64,000 nt of DNA from Acanthaster planci. Lineage: Eukaryota > Echinodermata > Asteroidea > Valvatida > Acanthasteridae. The notes under the pieces were generated by a model. That model was not told the DNA's origin and ran no database searches. It saw only the letters and a list, made by a program, of their open reading frames with translations. Made by a program: the position numbers and the translations under genes. The stretch lies in contig NW_019091459.1 in the NCBI RefSeq assembly GCF_001949145.1, forward strand, positions 856,598-920,597. The letters are read 5' to 3'. Positions within the stretch are counted from its first letter, which is position 1; each line of letters begins with the position of its first letter. Positions 36,401 through 49,042 of the stretch are shown piece by piece.

Positions 36401-38894
36401 AGGGCATTAAAATACGTTAACTTTCCAATACGGACAAGAATTGCCACAAGTTATACATTATGTATGATCTCTATGAAACCTCTAGCTCTACTGTTTGTGT
36501 CCACGCTGCAGTACCGTACAGATTCACTAATTATTTAACTGATTTTAGAAATAGGGCCCTAGCCAGATCTGCTTGTTGTCGTTTCACATACCTTGCAAGT
36601 ATGTCCAGTAATGATCGGATGTCCATAAAAGCTAGTGTGTGCATGCAGGTAGGCGAAGTTAAGCTAAGGGCTTTGGTGTACTGACCTACACAAACCTATA
36701 AGGCATGTACAACTCTTATATCAGCACCGCACCCACTATCAAATCTATAAGACAGGGAAGTTCAACCCAAGTCATAAACTGTTTTTTCTGTTGTTTTTCT
36801 GTTGCAGTTTGGAATCGTTTAAATTTACCAAACTAGCAGCTAACAGAGGAGAGAAATTGGAACCATCAAAAAAGGAGCTTTTTTAAGTCATACGTTTACC
36901 AGCCTTTGCAAAATCCTAAATGTTAGGCAGAAGTTCGAACCAAAATGCTCACGGGCACAACCAAAGAGTTTGAAACGAAAACCACCGACAAACCTCCAGT
37001 GATAATTGCAAATAGAGTTCACTCTGTAATTACATCGGAATGTCTACGAAGGCACGCCTGGTGATAAAAGGTTAAGATGAAATTAAGTCAGGGGGGATAA
37101 TTGACGAGCATTGCCAGGCCGCTGGAGTGTCGCTATGGCGTGGGGACAAATGGTTTAGCGTCTGCATGTGCTGGTAATGAGGGCAGAAAAATTGCGTTCA
37201 TTCCAACGATGAAAGTACGTACTTCTGCTTTCCCAAGGAAGCAGACATCATTGATTCTGTGAGGAAATCAAATTGAGAAATGCGGTTTATGAGAAAAAAT
37301 GGCCAGTCTCCAAACACTGGCCCGACAGAAAAGGTAACAAGGCGAATGTTCTCTCCCGGTAGGTTCAGCACCTTGGCATGAAAATTGCAATTATTGAACG
37401 AGGATTCACGAAAAAAGAAAATGAAGGTTAAAGAAACGAGGAATCGATGAGACATTTCCGAGCGATCGTTAACCTCTTACCCTCGATTAAACACAAAATG
37501 GTCGACTGAAATCAAAAGTCATTTATTACTCTGTCGAATGACCCGGACGCCTCATTATTACTTCTATACAGACTGGAAAACATTGCAGTAGAATGGCGGG
37601 CAGTGCCTGGTAGATTCGAGGGTTCTTCGAAGCAAAGATTGATCATTTTTGATCGTTAGGTTTTGGAGTGCTTCTCCAATGATGAAAGCGGCCATCTATG
37701 TGGACCACGTTTTGCAGGCTTTTTTTAACACGTGACAGGCAGAATTACCATTATTATGCATTACTGTTTCTTTTGAGTTTTGTCTGCGCTTCTGTTTACG
37801 CTACAGGTCAGTTCATTTAAACGAAAGGGTTCTCTGACTGTCAAGTGAACTCCGTTGCTTTACATGTTTGAGTTTCCAAAGCAAATCAACAATTTGTATT
37901 TGTCGACAACCGCACACTACCAATAAGTTAAAACACGTGAACAATTTTCATTCGAAATCCAGACCATTAGGGAAACTTCATGTTCTCCTACATTCTTGGA
38001 AGTAATTCTCGATTGATATAGTGTTATTTGTTGTTATTGAAGTTTAGTATCTTTGAGGTGTTGAGCAAGTTGTGAATCGGCTGTCGCAAAGTTCATTACC
38101 AAGAAAGAAATATGTCACGTTGAATTCAAGATATAAAGTGAGGAACCCTAGGTTTAGTTTGCACCACTCAAAAGGTTGACAAAATTCTTCAAACCATATG
38201 TCTCTTACTGGAAGTAGGCCACCAACGGAAGAGATGGTTCGTGAAATCTGTTAGCTAAATTCATGCTGTGGTGGGTTTTAATTTGTTAGTGGTCAGTTCT
38301 GTTGAAAACGGGGCTGATTGAAACCACCCATCCTATCCATCAAGATTGGAAGGAAAACTAGTTTATATAGCCTTCAAAATAGGGAGCATCCAAAACAAAA
38401 CAGAACAGCCTTAGTTATTTGATTAGACAGGGTCAAATTTGTGCGATGGTTGAGAAAATGAGAGCGACATTACCATGACAATTCCTTTTGAAGGAACAGC
38501 ATTCTTCCATGTCTTTGCATTTTGCCCTCTAGACAGATGTCATAACTCTTTTGCTAATAATAACACGCCTTGACTGGGAAGTTGATAACCAACAATCGCT
38601 GCGGGGAGGGCCACGATACCTCTCGGTTCTGTTCGCTGTTCTCCTTTTAATTAATTCCCATGGCAATGCGCAAGCACTGGAAAGTGCAGGAAGACCTTCC
38701 AGGAAGGGATAGTATAAGAGATCATACCTCACGGATGGCAAGCACATATCGCTACTGTGTCCAGGGTAAATTATGTAGGCCTTGAGCAAGGAAAGTGAAC
38801 GGATAAAATAGGCTGGCCATCTTGAACGACGACACAAATGCGTCATGATCTCTTTGCGTGATTTTTTTTCTCAACCAACCAGAAAAGAGTCGCC

Positions 38895-39299
38895 TTGGAA
38901 AATGCAACTTCAACCTGCAACACGTTTGCTAGAGTGTCGAGTGCCATCAAAAACGAAGCGTGCAAACAGTGCATAGAGCGTTTCTGGCCTTTGCATGCCC
39001 TTACAAAATGTGTACAGAATGTTTTGTTCTACGGACTGGTTTTTATCTGTTTTCCAGCTGTAACTCATTGGACTTTATTTAAAACTTTCACTGCCCTCGA
39101 GACCGCAGACATTTTGTTTTTAAAAAAAGGGATAGGCCTAACAAGTTTCATTTCCAATTCTGTAACAACCGGCGATGAAATATTTGAAGGAATATTTTTG
39201 ATACAAATTCTAAGCGTACTGTTTGTGGTTGGTATGCTCGAGTTTTTCTTACATGCTGCGGTGATAAATTTAATGTTTAATTTAATAAGGACCCTATAA
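38895..39299 (+). CDS. Hypothetical two-segment membrane frame (doubtful)
   Basis: An open frame of 134 codons. Two hydrophobic segments (around NVLFYGLVFICFPAV and IFLIQILSVLFVVGMLEF) could be membrane spans, and MENATSTC at the start carries an N-glycosylation sequon. ttttttttctcaaccaaccag just upstream could be a splice acceptor. I recognise no family. Codon choice is not clearly coding, and the frame may be chance in AT-rich DNA. Confidence 0.15.
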   Translation: MENATSTCNTFARVSSAIKNEACKQCIERFWPLHALTKCVQNVLFYGLVFICFPAVTHWTLFKTFTALETADILFLKKGIGLTSFISNSVTTGDEIFEGIFLIQILSVLFVVGMLEFFLHAAVINLMFNLIRTL

Positions 39300-39643
39300 G
39301 AAACTCGTATTTGAAGGAAGTGGAGCATTCTATTGTAACGAGAATTACTCGCCAAAGTCAGATCAAAGGTCCCTCGCTTCTCAAGATTGTTGTCTTGAAA
39401 GGGTAGGTAATACCCTTTTGTTGTAATTATAAGGCAGTTTACGAGACAGCAGGAGTAACTTGTGTCAGAAGTAAGAATTATTCAAACTAGACAGACGTCG
39501 ATTTCTTGTCGCATTACACACATATCAATGACGTTGCATTGCTGACGGTGTGACCTAGGGAGGGAATTCCATCCCTCAAATTTACAATGATTGCAGGTTC
39601 AAACTGCGCAAATAATGGCCAGACCAGAATGAATCTAAGGCTG

Positions 39644-39734
39644 CATCCGAATCTTTTGTCTAGAGCTAGGTCTAGGTCTTCGCTCCATTGGAAATGCGTG
39701 GAGACGAGTAGACAATAGACCTAGCCGTAGCCCT
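39644..39734. mobile_element. Possible short inverted-repeat element
   Basis: AGAGCTAGGTCTAGGTC (about 39662-39678) and the reverse complement of 39716-39734 (AGGGCTACGGCTAGGTC) match at 14 of 17 positions, enclosing about 40 bp. ctgcatccgaat at the left resembles ends of small DNA transposons I have seen. No target duplication could be assigned. Confidence 0.25.
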
Positions 39735-39770
39735 GGGAGCCCGTTTCGGGCCCGGCCTAATTTAACAATA

Positions 39771-39933
39771 CGGGCGTTTCAGAATAGGGCACCTCCAAAA
39801 GTTTCAACGCGTTAACCAATCACAATGCGCGAATTCTGTCGACCCAATGCGCGATTGAGAAAGGTCGACAGATTTTGCGCATTATGGCCAATGCGTTGCA
39901 AACTGTAGAAGGCGGGCTATTGTGAATTGCCCA
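39771..39933. mobile_element. MITE family 2, copy A (163 bp, TA target duplication)
   Basis: Ends cgggcgtttcagaatagggc and ctattgtgaattgccca are inverted repeats, with TA at 39769-39770 and 39934-39935. The body carries ctgtcgaccc and aggtcgacag in opposite orientation plus aatgcgcg words. Copy B at 59055-59192 shares the ends and the ggtcgacagatttt core. It has no coding capacity. Confidence 0.6.
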
Positions 39934-39935
39934 TA

Positions 39936-42900
39936 TTGGTAACTTCTTCTGCGTGTGTTGCTTTATTGTGGGAGCGTAGTGTTCAAAGCCTTTTTTACTA
40001 AAAAATAGATTCCACACATGTGACGGGTTTAAGCAGATTTGTTTCTGGGTTTTGACGGCCGTGGATGGTCATCAGTAGGCGCTGTTGGTGCTTCTTTTAT
40101 CAGATTACGTCGTAGGCATGTTTTCGAATTACCCACTTTATGATTAATGTGCAGAGAGCGTAGATTCGCACATTTGATAAATGGAATTCTCCGAGGCGGC
40201 CTGAGCGCGCATATTTTTTTTACCTTCTGCTTCGCTGTCTGCTGATCTTGGCCGGGGCACGTACCAATTGCCTGGGGCTACAATACAAGGCACGCCGTAA
40301 GACAATATTTATTGCCGATGAGAAGGCGCAAAAGATCAGGCAATCAGTCATCCGGCTGCACCAAACTTCCCTCATTCTTGGCACGCCCTGGCGCTACCAT
40401 AAATATTCCAATACGCTTTGGATTACAACATTACTCAGGGTCTAAAAAGGTGGCTTGGGATCAGTCCACATTGGCTGTTTTTTCCCTAACGAGTGACTTT
40501 CACGTGATGGTGTATTTGATGCACGATATTTTTGGAACGTAGATGGCTTCAAGCGAAGTACATGTTAGAGATATACGAAGTCTTTTCTCAATCATGAAAC
40601 GTAATTAAAACGAGCTGTAAAGGTGTCATTTCCGATGACGCGTGAACCATTGCACGTGTGGTGTGTGATACTGAGTGATAACTCTCCTGTCTTCTTCTTT
40701 TTCTCTACATTTTCTTGGCTTGGTTGTTGTTGGCTTGTTTTTCAAGCTAATTCATGCGGTCGAGATAATCCTTCATAGTACCGATACTAACGGGGTGTGC
40801 GAATCGATTTTTCAACCGGCACGACGCGTTAGAGATTAGAGGGACAATTTATATACCATAATGGCTTGATATTCCACAGCAGAGAGTGCAATATATTTTA
40901 CACCCTTGTGTACTGGGATTTTACCCCTCAATAGGTCCATCCCAGGTGATGTACGGAATTTGTAAGACGGAAATCGAACGTGTCAACCCTCGGAAAACGT
41001 TAATCTCCACTGTATTTGTAGCTCGAATGGGGGGAGACGAATTGAGACAAATTTACGGTCTTGAAGAATATCGGGCTTTTATGGAAGGAACCGAGTAAAC
41101 TGACATCTCCTCGAATCAGGTGATCTCATTCTGAAGAACTGTCCTAGGCGTTTTTTCACTGTGAAACCGTTTGTCACAGCCACAAATAGTCACGTGGGAA
41201 ATCCGTTTAGTACGCGCGTTCGTCGTTGGTGAAGCCGATTGGTATGGGGATAACAAACGGGTGTTTTGGTGTAATTGTTTTCCCATGGCCGATGGAAGCA
41301 TAAGCCGTCTGTATTGAAAAGAGAAGAATAATGCCAGTTTTCACCATATTATAATTGTCCTTTTTCTCCAGGTTAACAACTGTTGGGACACTTGCGCATA
41401 TAGGAACGGCGTGGACTAAACCAAGGCATTTCTAAATATAGCATCCAACTCAAAGGTATGGAATCCTTTGACTTTGAAACCAAGCAAAATTAAATGTCAG
41501 TTATTGTATGGATATGTTTTACGTAAATGTTGAGATGGGTCGAGAAAAAATGGTCATTAAATGTCAGATTTTCTGTATGTGCGTTTTCGTCGCCTGGGGA
41601 GAAATTGCTTGTGGGAGAAAGTCCTCCCACGGAACTCAGAGAAAGAGAAATTTAACACTGGCAGCCTGTTATGCCCATAGGACAAAAACCTGACTTGATT
41701 GAAGGCATTTTTGTGTCATAGAAAACTTCTGTGTATGAAAAATCTCTAGCTAAACAAATCGGCATGATTGTATAAGAAGCATTCCAGAAATTTCTCCTTT
41801 CATGCACCGAAAGAGCGGCAATATTATATCTGGTGCTTGTTTTTACCCGATTGTCAAGAATACTGGGTCCGTTTTCCGATCAACCCATTCAGATAGAAAT
41901 GTGCGTGTGGTGGTCCGTTCAAATTTGTCCTCCTGACGTGGCTTCCCCCCCCCCTTTTTACTCTGAAAAAGAAATAAAGGCAGACATTGACATTGGGGTT
42001 TTGCCAATTTTCTTTTTATTACAAGAGATAGTATCGCGTGCACAACTGTTGGCGTCAAATTGCATGGCACGGAGCTATTGTCTTAATAACACAATAACAG
42101 TGGCCTTGGCAGCGCATCCTTATAACAGCTATCGGTATCTTTCTTATTTGCTCTAGTTGTGACAGTGGTGCTTTCAAGCAGGCGTGTTCCTTGCGTGAAA
42201 ACCATGGAATTGCAAAGTTCTGGAAACTTTTATTGGTATCTAAGCACCTTTTTTTCTTTGAGTCCTCAAGAAGTTGTCCGTATGCGTGCGTATTTGATTC
42301 CCTCTACCAAATTTTAACAAAAATTCATTCATTTGAGAATATGGGCCGGATTTAATCAGAAACCCCTTAAGAGGGGACGTCCCGTTTTCATTTTAAAACT
42401 CAAAAATCGCATGGGTGGAATACTCTGTCCGTCCATTTTCAAGAGAAAAAAATGAGTGCCGCCATAAATTCTAGCGTATCCCAAATCAGGGTTGGATATT
42501 ATGGCCGGAGAAAGGTTTCCAAATAACCTGTATATCTTACGATGAGTATCTTGGTAGCAGTGACACTTCTGTCGGCAGTGAATCGTGTCGATATTTCGAT
42601 GCACGAACCATTTCACCAAGCATGTCGGGCTGGCTCTTCAAATGTAAAACGACACCCAACTGCTGTTTACTGTCTTACAATACAAACGGAAGTATCATTT
42701 TAACGAATAATGATGATGTCACTGGAACACCATCTTGTGTTCTTTTTATTCCCTTTAAGCCTTTACATTTTTTGGCTATGAATGCGAAAACACAGCAGCA
42801 CAAGTCAAAACAGGTTTTCTTGAACTAATGCAGTCCGGAACCGGTAATTAATCTCTAGATTTATGTCTGTTGTGTGCACGTATCGTGGTTCTAATAAATG

Positions 42901-44190
42901 TCTCTGCCATAAACGTTGTTCATAATTAAAAAGTCGAAATCAACGTAAGAAGAAAATTGAGATTATTCCATACTGTGATAAGCGCTTTTTTTTAAAGCGC
43001 TTATCTTAACAAAACTGAAACGGAATTTAATGTTCGCGCTTTGAGGTCACCTATCACCAATATGAATTTTCTTGAACATGGAAATGCACGTACCTGTAAG
43101 TTTATTTGCGTTATACATGTACATATCGATGGTTTCACTTTATGATATAGCCCCTTGGCAGGCCTCTGTATTTCACACCTGCATGTTTGATGGGGAGACA
43201 GTGTGAAGTAATAACTGTCCCAACGGGTTTCATAGAAGTTAAGGAGATTGAACAGTCAAGATGAGAGGTTTTCATCAGGCAATATAGAGCCTTAAAGCTG
43301 ACCCCTGATAGTGCGCTTACGGAACCCTTGGATAGGAAAAATAACGTGCCGACATTTTAGAATTTGTAACATTTCTTTCGTTTAGGTATTTCTTAAAAAC
43401 TCTATCCTTAAAAAGACCTTTTGTAAAATAATTGCTAGCATATCAAGTTATGGAAACTGAAAATGCCTAACCTAAAAGAGAAATATCCTGCCAAAATATA
43501 CCTATTACTTCCGAAAGTAAAAAATACATAAAGAACAGTGCAATTCGGTGGTGTCACACGCAGATGAACATTTACGGAATTATAGTTTATGATAGTTTTT
43601 AAGTTGAAGCCAAAATATAAACAGATCAAAATATCTTTAAGGGTTTTAAAACTTATAAGGAAATACACTTAAGGCAATAATGTGCTTTCAAGAAAGATTC
43701 CAATGTGTAATCTAAATTTATTCGGCAGTTTTGTTTCATTTAAGTACCCCTCTTTTATGCAATAGCAAATGCCTGCTAAATACCGGGGAAATACAGCAAG
43801 CTTCCGGAACCCTTGCGCAGTAACTATCACATCCGATAATTTCTGGAAGCATGATTTCTAACTTAAACCAACCTAAGAAACACTCATGCTGGAATTTTAT
43901 CTTTGTCCTCCTCAAGCAATATTTAAGGAAGGTCATCTGCATGGAGATGGGTAAAAATCGACTTTCATTAACGACCTTTCGCTTCCGGCAGTCTTGTTCC
44001 AAGGTCTCCTTATTTGTGCACGTTTGTTTTCATTACCCGTGCTTATTTGGAAACGAGATTGTACAACGTTGCAAAGATTACCTACCTGGCGTCGATGGGT
44101 TCAAGATTCCGTGAGTTGACGCGACGCAGTTCTCGTCAGCAAAGGTTAAAAGAAGTCAATTAGAATTGTTTATTTTGTAAACAAACAAAT
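39936..44190. other. Gene-free stretch
   Basis: No convincing gene. A perfect T/A-looped hairpin lies at 42977-43005 and a C-run at about 41946-41955. Open frames are all below 110 codons and overlap one another. Confidence 0.45.
42977..43005. other. Perfect 12-bp hairpin with T5 loop
   Basis: GATAAGCGCTTT, a TTTTT loop, then AAAGCGCTTATC. It is perfectly paired, which is striking in otherwise unstructured DNA. It could be a remnant of a terminal-inverted-repeat element collapsed by internal deletion. Confidence 0.7.
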
Positions 44191-44192
44191 TT

Positions 44193-44564
44193 GCCTCTTC
44201 CTGAAAACGCTGAAATTTATGCACTTTCGTCTATTCGTGAAAATGCGTGTTATTTTGCTACAGCGCTTGCCAGGTGCAAAATTGTTATATGCGCATACAT
44301 TCCGGCGTCAAATTTGCATCTTCGTAAAAACAGTGAAACAATTTGGCAATGGAATTTGCCTTTTATTGCTTCGCTATATCTATGGAAGACAAATTCGCCT
44401 CTTCGTGAAAACGCATAATGCAGTTTAGTTGAATTTTGCCCCAAACAGACCGATTACACCAACTTGTATGCATCGCGTAGCCTATTTAATTTTGCCGAAA
44501 AACAACAGAAAATTGAAAAAAAAATACAATTTGGGGGCCAAAGTGTCTTTACGTGAAAATAGTG
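44193..44564. repeat. Degenerate interspersed motif, five copies
   Basis: Variants of gcctcttcgtgaaaacgctg occur at 44193-44212, 44231-44249, 44316-44335, 44397-44416 and 44544-44564, several preceded by caaatttg or caaattcg. Spacing is irregular (about 38, 85, 81 and 147 bp), so this is a decayed tandem array or a clustered motif. Open frames at 44191-44444 come from it. Confidence 0.45.
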
Positions 44565-45585
44565 AAGAAGACGAACGAAACTCCTGACGTCCTTTGTCAT
44601 TCTATACTGGGCAGTAAGTTTTAATCAACTTGGACAAAGGGATTCATGAATTGAGAACAGCTTTCAAAATTACCGTACACTTCTGATTTTAAAACCGTTT
44701 TGGTAAACTCTGAAAAGGAATAAAACAGAGCATGTACCATCCTCAGGAAGAGAAATTGATTACTTGTTCCAATTATGAGCCCCTCATGTGCCCTCCAACA
44801 TTTGCTGTTAAACACATCTAGACCAAGTCCTCCTTTACCGCTTTGAATGATTTTGGCAACCTCTCGCAAGTCACATTTTCACGTGAAGCCCCTAAGGCCA
44901 TCGCTAAATCCTTCCCAAAAGCTTTTAATTAGGGTCTTCACAATGTCCTATCTGGGAAAACTTAGAAGCATATACAGCAAAGTACCCTAGAATTGGACTG
45001 GTCGAATAGTTCTCTAGATTTTCTCTCTGTCAAGAGTTAAAGATTAACGGCTGATTTCATTTTTAGGGGAGACAATCGTCGCCGATAAAAAGGTTTAGCC
45101 AAAGCGGTAGAGGACATAGAAAGGCGCAAAATGCTTGATTGGAAGACTCTTCGGAGGGAAAAGTTTTAGAGGAGCAAAAACACAATTTTGGATGTAGACA
45201 CTTTGAATGATTCTGCGGAAGGAATGGCCAGCAGTACACGTGTACGTCATCAAAAATTATTTATGTTGCTGTAAATGGCTTAAAATATTCATATCAAAAG
45301 AACTTCCAAAATGTTCTTTGGTAGCAAATTGCTTGAGTAAATAAAACTAAAGAGATGATAAGGGGGGGACTGAATCTGCAAGTTAGCCACAGTAAGGCTA
45401 CAACAAAGGCACACAGTACAGGAAGGATACGATAATAGAATCACACGGGTGCGATTGCGTAGGATACGCAGAACAGCGTACGTGCAACCGCTTGACAAGT
45501 TTCAAACGTTTACGGCTGTTTTATGATCAAGACGATTCCGTTCGGCCACAGTTCTTCATGTGCCCGTGCTGTGGAACCATCTACA

Positions 45586-45653
45586 ATGGCTCTGCTGACT
45601 TCGGTCATAACCACACTTGGCCTGTTTCTTCTTGTTGTTGTTGCCACCGAGGC
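45586..45653 (+). CDS. Candidate first exon of a secreted protein (signal peptide)
   Basis: ATG at 45586 has A at -3 and G at +4. The 22 codons read MALLTSVITTLGLFLLVVVA then TE, a textbook signal peptide with hydrophobic core and small residues near its end. The exon would stop at GAGGC before donor gtaggt (45654), leaving phase 2. Without splicing the next codon but one is a stop. I could not find a second exon in the right phase downstream, so the mature protein is unknown. Overlapping frames at 45492-45749 (+) and 45510-45716 (-) compete for the same DNA. Confidence 0.3.
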
Positions 45654-45869
45654 GTAGGTCGTCTCTCCAAGAATGTTATGGGCCACACCATCTCGAGGAA
45701 GGCTACGAGGGACCAATCGATTTGCCGCGCAGCGCCTGTAACTGATTAAAGATGACTTGCCCAGTCTTCCGTCTGAAATGAGTTGAAGAGACGATTAAGT
45801 TGATCGATTTTTGGAGGGCAAAAATCCCTGATTTTGACCACTTCCCGCCTTATACCCATCATGACATGG

Positions 45870-46310
45870 GACAGAGGGGTACCCCCCATGTCCAAGCCCT
45901 ATACACACTCTAGACTTTTGTTACCTAATACCCCCCCCCCTAGATACCTGTAAAGAATTCCTGAGATTCTGATCAAACATTGACCAACACAAAGGTGGGG
46001 GTGCTCTCCGTCCCATATCTATTGTTCCTCTTTTGTTCATACTCTTTTTCTGGAGACCTCCCATATGTTTTGTACACGTTTTCCAACCGCGGACTCTTCG
46101 GCAACCGTGGACCCTATTGTTATAGGTCCACGATTTGAATGCGTATACCAACTCACACACCCACACACACTTTGCGTTGGTCATTCTTTCACTGGAATCT
46201 GAGGAATTCTTTTCAGACATCTAGGGGGATGTGTTAGGTAACAATAGTCTAGAGTGTGTATAATACATAGCAATTGGACATGATGGGGGTACCCTAGTAC
46301 TACTGTCTCG
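45870..46310. mobile_element. Long imperfect palindrome (about 440 bp), MITE-like
   Basis: The left arm, from about 45871 to 46010, aligns with the reverse complement of about 46160-46310 over roughly 140 bp. Shared stretches include acacactctagact, ttgttacctaa, ccccctagat, aagaattcct and gaccaac. The remaining centre (about 46010-46160) contains ccaaccgcggact, gcaaccgtggacc and ataggtccacg. A C10 run lies at 45931-45940 in the left arm. No transposase and no clear target duplication. The structure fits a foldback element or long-TIR MITE. Confidence 0.6.
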
Positions 46311-48924
46311 TTTCTTGCTGGATACAGAATCGTACGTAATAACAAACCGCAGCTAAGAACATCAAACACACACAGCCTAAGATCAATCCTTGTCTGCAAG
46401 AAAAGACTCCATTTTTTGTCTGAGTCAAATGCAGTTCTAGAATGAAGATCTTGGATAAAGGTTAAATGTTTTCATACGGATACAATTTAAAGTATCAAGA
46501 ATATCCTTGGTCTGGTGTCGTGCTATAAACCAGGACCACTGGTCCTGTTTTATTAAGTAGGCTACTATGTGAACCATTGTGTCAGGGTAACTAAGCGAAC
46601 TCTACCTTGTGCAAGCGTACGGCTCCTGCGGCGGAATGTATCCACCATAAGGAATGCTCCTTAAGACCACCTGTCATACGTGACACCAAGGTGACTGTAA
46701 AGAGGTCCCGTCCCCGTCATCTGGCAGGGTCGCATGCACAGCCAATATTTGTCCAGGCTATCCCGTCCCAGCTAAGAAGTGGCAACCACTCTTGGAGACA
46801 TCTGCAGCGCGGCGTGCATCAACCCAAATTACAGACACATTAAATCCAGTGAGTGGGCCGTAATAGACTTAAGAAAGGCTGCGTCAATATTTAAACACGG
46901 CGTTTTACCAAATAATGTCGACCTGAGCCTGTCGCCTAATTCACTGTTGAACTACGTGCTTAATGGCCAAAGTGGGCGGCAATAGCTTCTGATGAAACAA
47001 ATTAAATGTCCAAACCACTGCGCACCTTTACAAGAGATCCTAGCGAGTCACGTAAAAAGAAATAAAACGAGTTAGTAAAGTGTCCAAATACATATGCATG
47101 TAAACAACAAACAGACGTACTCTTGAAGAGGTGAATTAAAAAGTAGTTCTTTTTTTTAAAGAATTTGCTGCAGTGGTATAGGCCTAATTACTGGTTTGTA
47201 TTTGGAAGAAATAAGGTGTCATGAAGACAAATTCCATTACAAATACTGTAAAGAATACCATGACACTGAGGTTTGAAGCTTGAGTGCAAACAGACGTACA
47301 CACTAATATCTGTTATGAGGGAGCAATACTAGGCAGGCTGCGGGCAATTGCGCAGAAAGTGGGCGTAAGCACGCCCACACTAGAAGCCTCGCATAGCCAG
47401 AATAATTTGTTGTACTGGCTTCCGACATCTGTCCTTCTCAACAACCGCCTTGATTAATCCATAATCATTTTGTTTACGCCGGTGATAAATTGCCCTTTTG
47501 CCGAGTTCTACCGTATTAATAATGCACACATGTAGTGGTAATTGGATGCAGCTTCGGAATCCAAAAGAGGACATGGAATGCCGGCCATATGTGAGCTCAA
47601 TATGGACAGTGAACAATATTCTATAATTAATGAGAGACGGTATGCTTTACACTGTGCTTTGTGCTAGAGTTAGCTGCCGACTTATTGTATGACAAAAATA
47701 AGAACAGTTGTTTTTATTTTTTAGATTTAGGGTACCGTCGTCCACGGATGGACAAAAATATGAGATAGGGCTTGTGGTCACTTTGACAACAATTTAGCGC
47801 AAATCGGACATAGGCCTACTGTTCTTGGCCAAAAACGCATTTAGCCGTGAAGTCTGCCGAAAATGTATCGCTTTTTCATTGACTTTTTCAATGCACACGA
47901 GCTGACACGCGTGTGGCCATGAACTTCAAATGACCGTCACGTTAATACCCATATGTTGGATAAGGATAAAACGTCACAGCTGTCCTGGGAAAGTTTCGGA
48001 ATGATCAAGTACGGGATAGCTGATTTCGCGAGGGAACGTGATCCAACCAAGCTATGCGGTTGAGAGTTGTCCAAAAAAGCCCACTGTGGGACTAAAGCAG
48101 TTACTAGCAGAAATTCCCGACTGCAATTTTTTTTGAAGTGGCTTCAAATTGATGCTACTTGATGACGTGACAGAGATTCTATCACTGTTTTTTCCTACAT
48201 CTGTCTAATGTCTCTCCTTCAAATCTGACATTTGGGTCTATTTGCTTTATAATGACGTGACGGTGTTTGCGCCAGGATGAATCCCAATGATTTGACATTG
48301 CAGCTGTGTCACATTGATTGACGTTTCACCATTGCAGCCAGGTAACATGGTATATCAGTTTGTCACTTCTATTTCACCATGCCTATCTTGACAACATTAT
48401 CGTCCGGGCTGTTCTGTCTGATCTCGGTGTAATTATGTCCGGGTGATTGACGATATCTGGTTCAGCTACACGGTTGGCAGGTTTGGTCGGGAAGAGGGTT
48501 ATATTGAGAGATATCTCAAGCTCACGGGGGAGGGGTCCAATGAATCTTCCTAGCGGGAAAGGTTGACAATCTTCGTTTGACATCTTCGTGGGCAATATTT
48601 GAGGCGCTGCAAGAATGTACAGGGAGAGAGTTGCGGCATGAGTGTCTCCGTTGTTGGAACCAAAAATGGTGAATTACGCGTCAGTAAAAACGGATAGTTA
48701 GCACGCAATTTCTGCATGCAAAAAGTCTGACGTTGGAGCTATATTCTCTCTATATGCAGCTCTGGTACATCCACCGGTTCAAGATTTTTTTTTATAAAAT
48801 CAAATGAAAGCTGGGGGAAAGCATTTTCAACATTATTTCATGTATGATTAGCACGCATGCGCTAGTGGACCTGGCAGGCCTACTGAGAGGTTTTCTCAAA
48901 AGAGAAATACATTTTGTAAGTGAG
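46311..48924. other. Gene-free stretch
   Basis: No convincing gene or repeat seen. Frames at 46607-46985 (+) and 47380-47616 (-) match nothing I know and lack usable splice context. Confidence 0.45.
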
Positions 48925-48926
48925 TA

Positions 48927-49040
48927 TGGCGTGCCAAGTTAACATTTAATCCGCGTATGCAGATATCTCTATACCCGGACGTGCCAAGTTAACATCTATT
49001 CCCGGAATATTCAGGTAATAAATGTTAACTTGGCACGTCA
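48927..49040. mobile_element. MITE family 1, copy 2 (114 bp, TA target duplication)
   Basis: Begins tggcgtgccaagttaacatt and ends aatgttaacttggcacgtca, a near-perfect inverted repeat, with TA at 48925-48926 and 49041-49042. Internally it has cgcgtatgcagatatctcta and a second direct copy of cgtgccaagttaacatctat at 48979, so it is itself rearranged. Its ends match those at 22545-22823. Confidence 0.7.
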
Positions 49041-49042
49041 TA

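Larger units (their letters stand above)
30301..39637. other. Gene-free stretch
   Basis: No convincing gene. It holds an (AT)n tract at 32137-32150, an 11-bp hairpin at 36031-36061 and a TAAT-rich block at 36240-36400. The 134-codon frame at 38895-39299 (+) has two hydrophobic segments and an N-terminal NAT glycosylation motif but no family or splice support. Frames at 32238-32498 (-) and 35582-35929 (-) are unconvincing. Confidence 0.45.

Noticed and set aside
36925-36945. B-box-like GGTTCGAAC on the minus strand
   Set aside because: No A box or cloverleaf can be drawn around it, so it is not a tRNA or SINE.
44219-44444. Open frames over the cttcgtgaaaacg motif cluster
   Set aside because: They follow from the repeated motif and lack any protein features.
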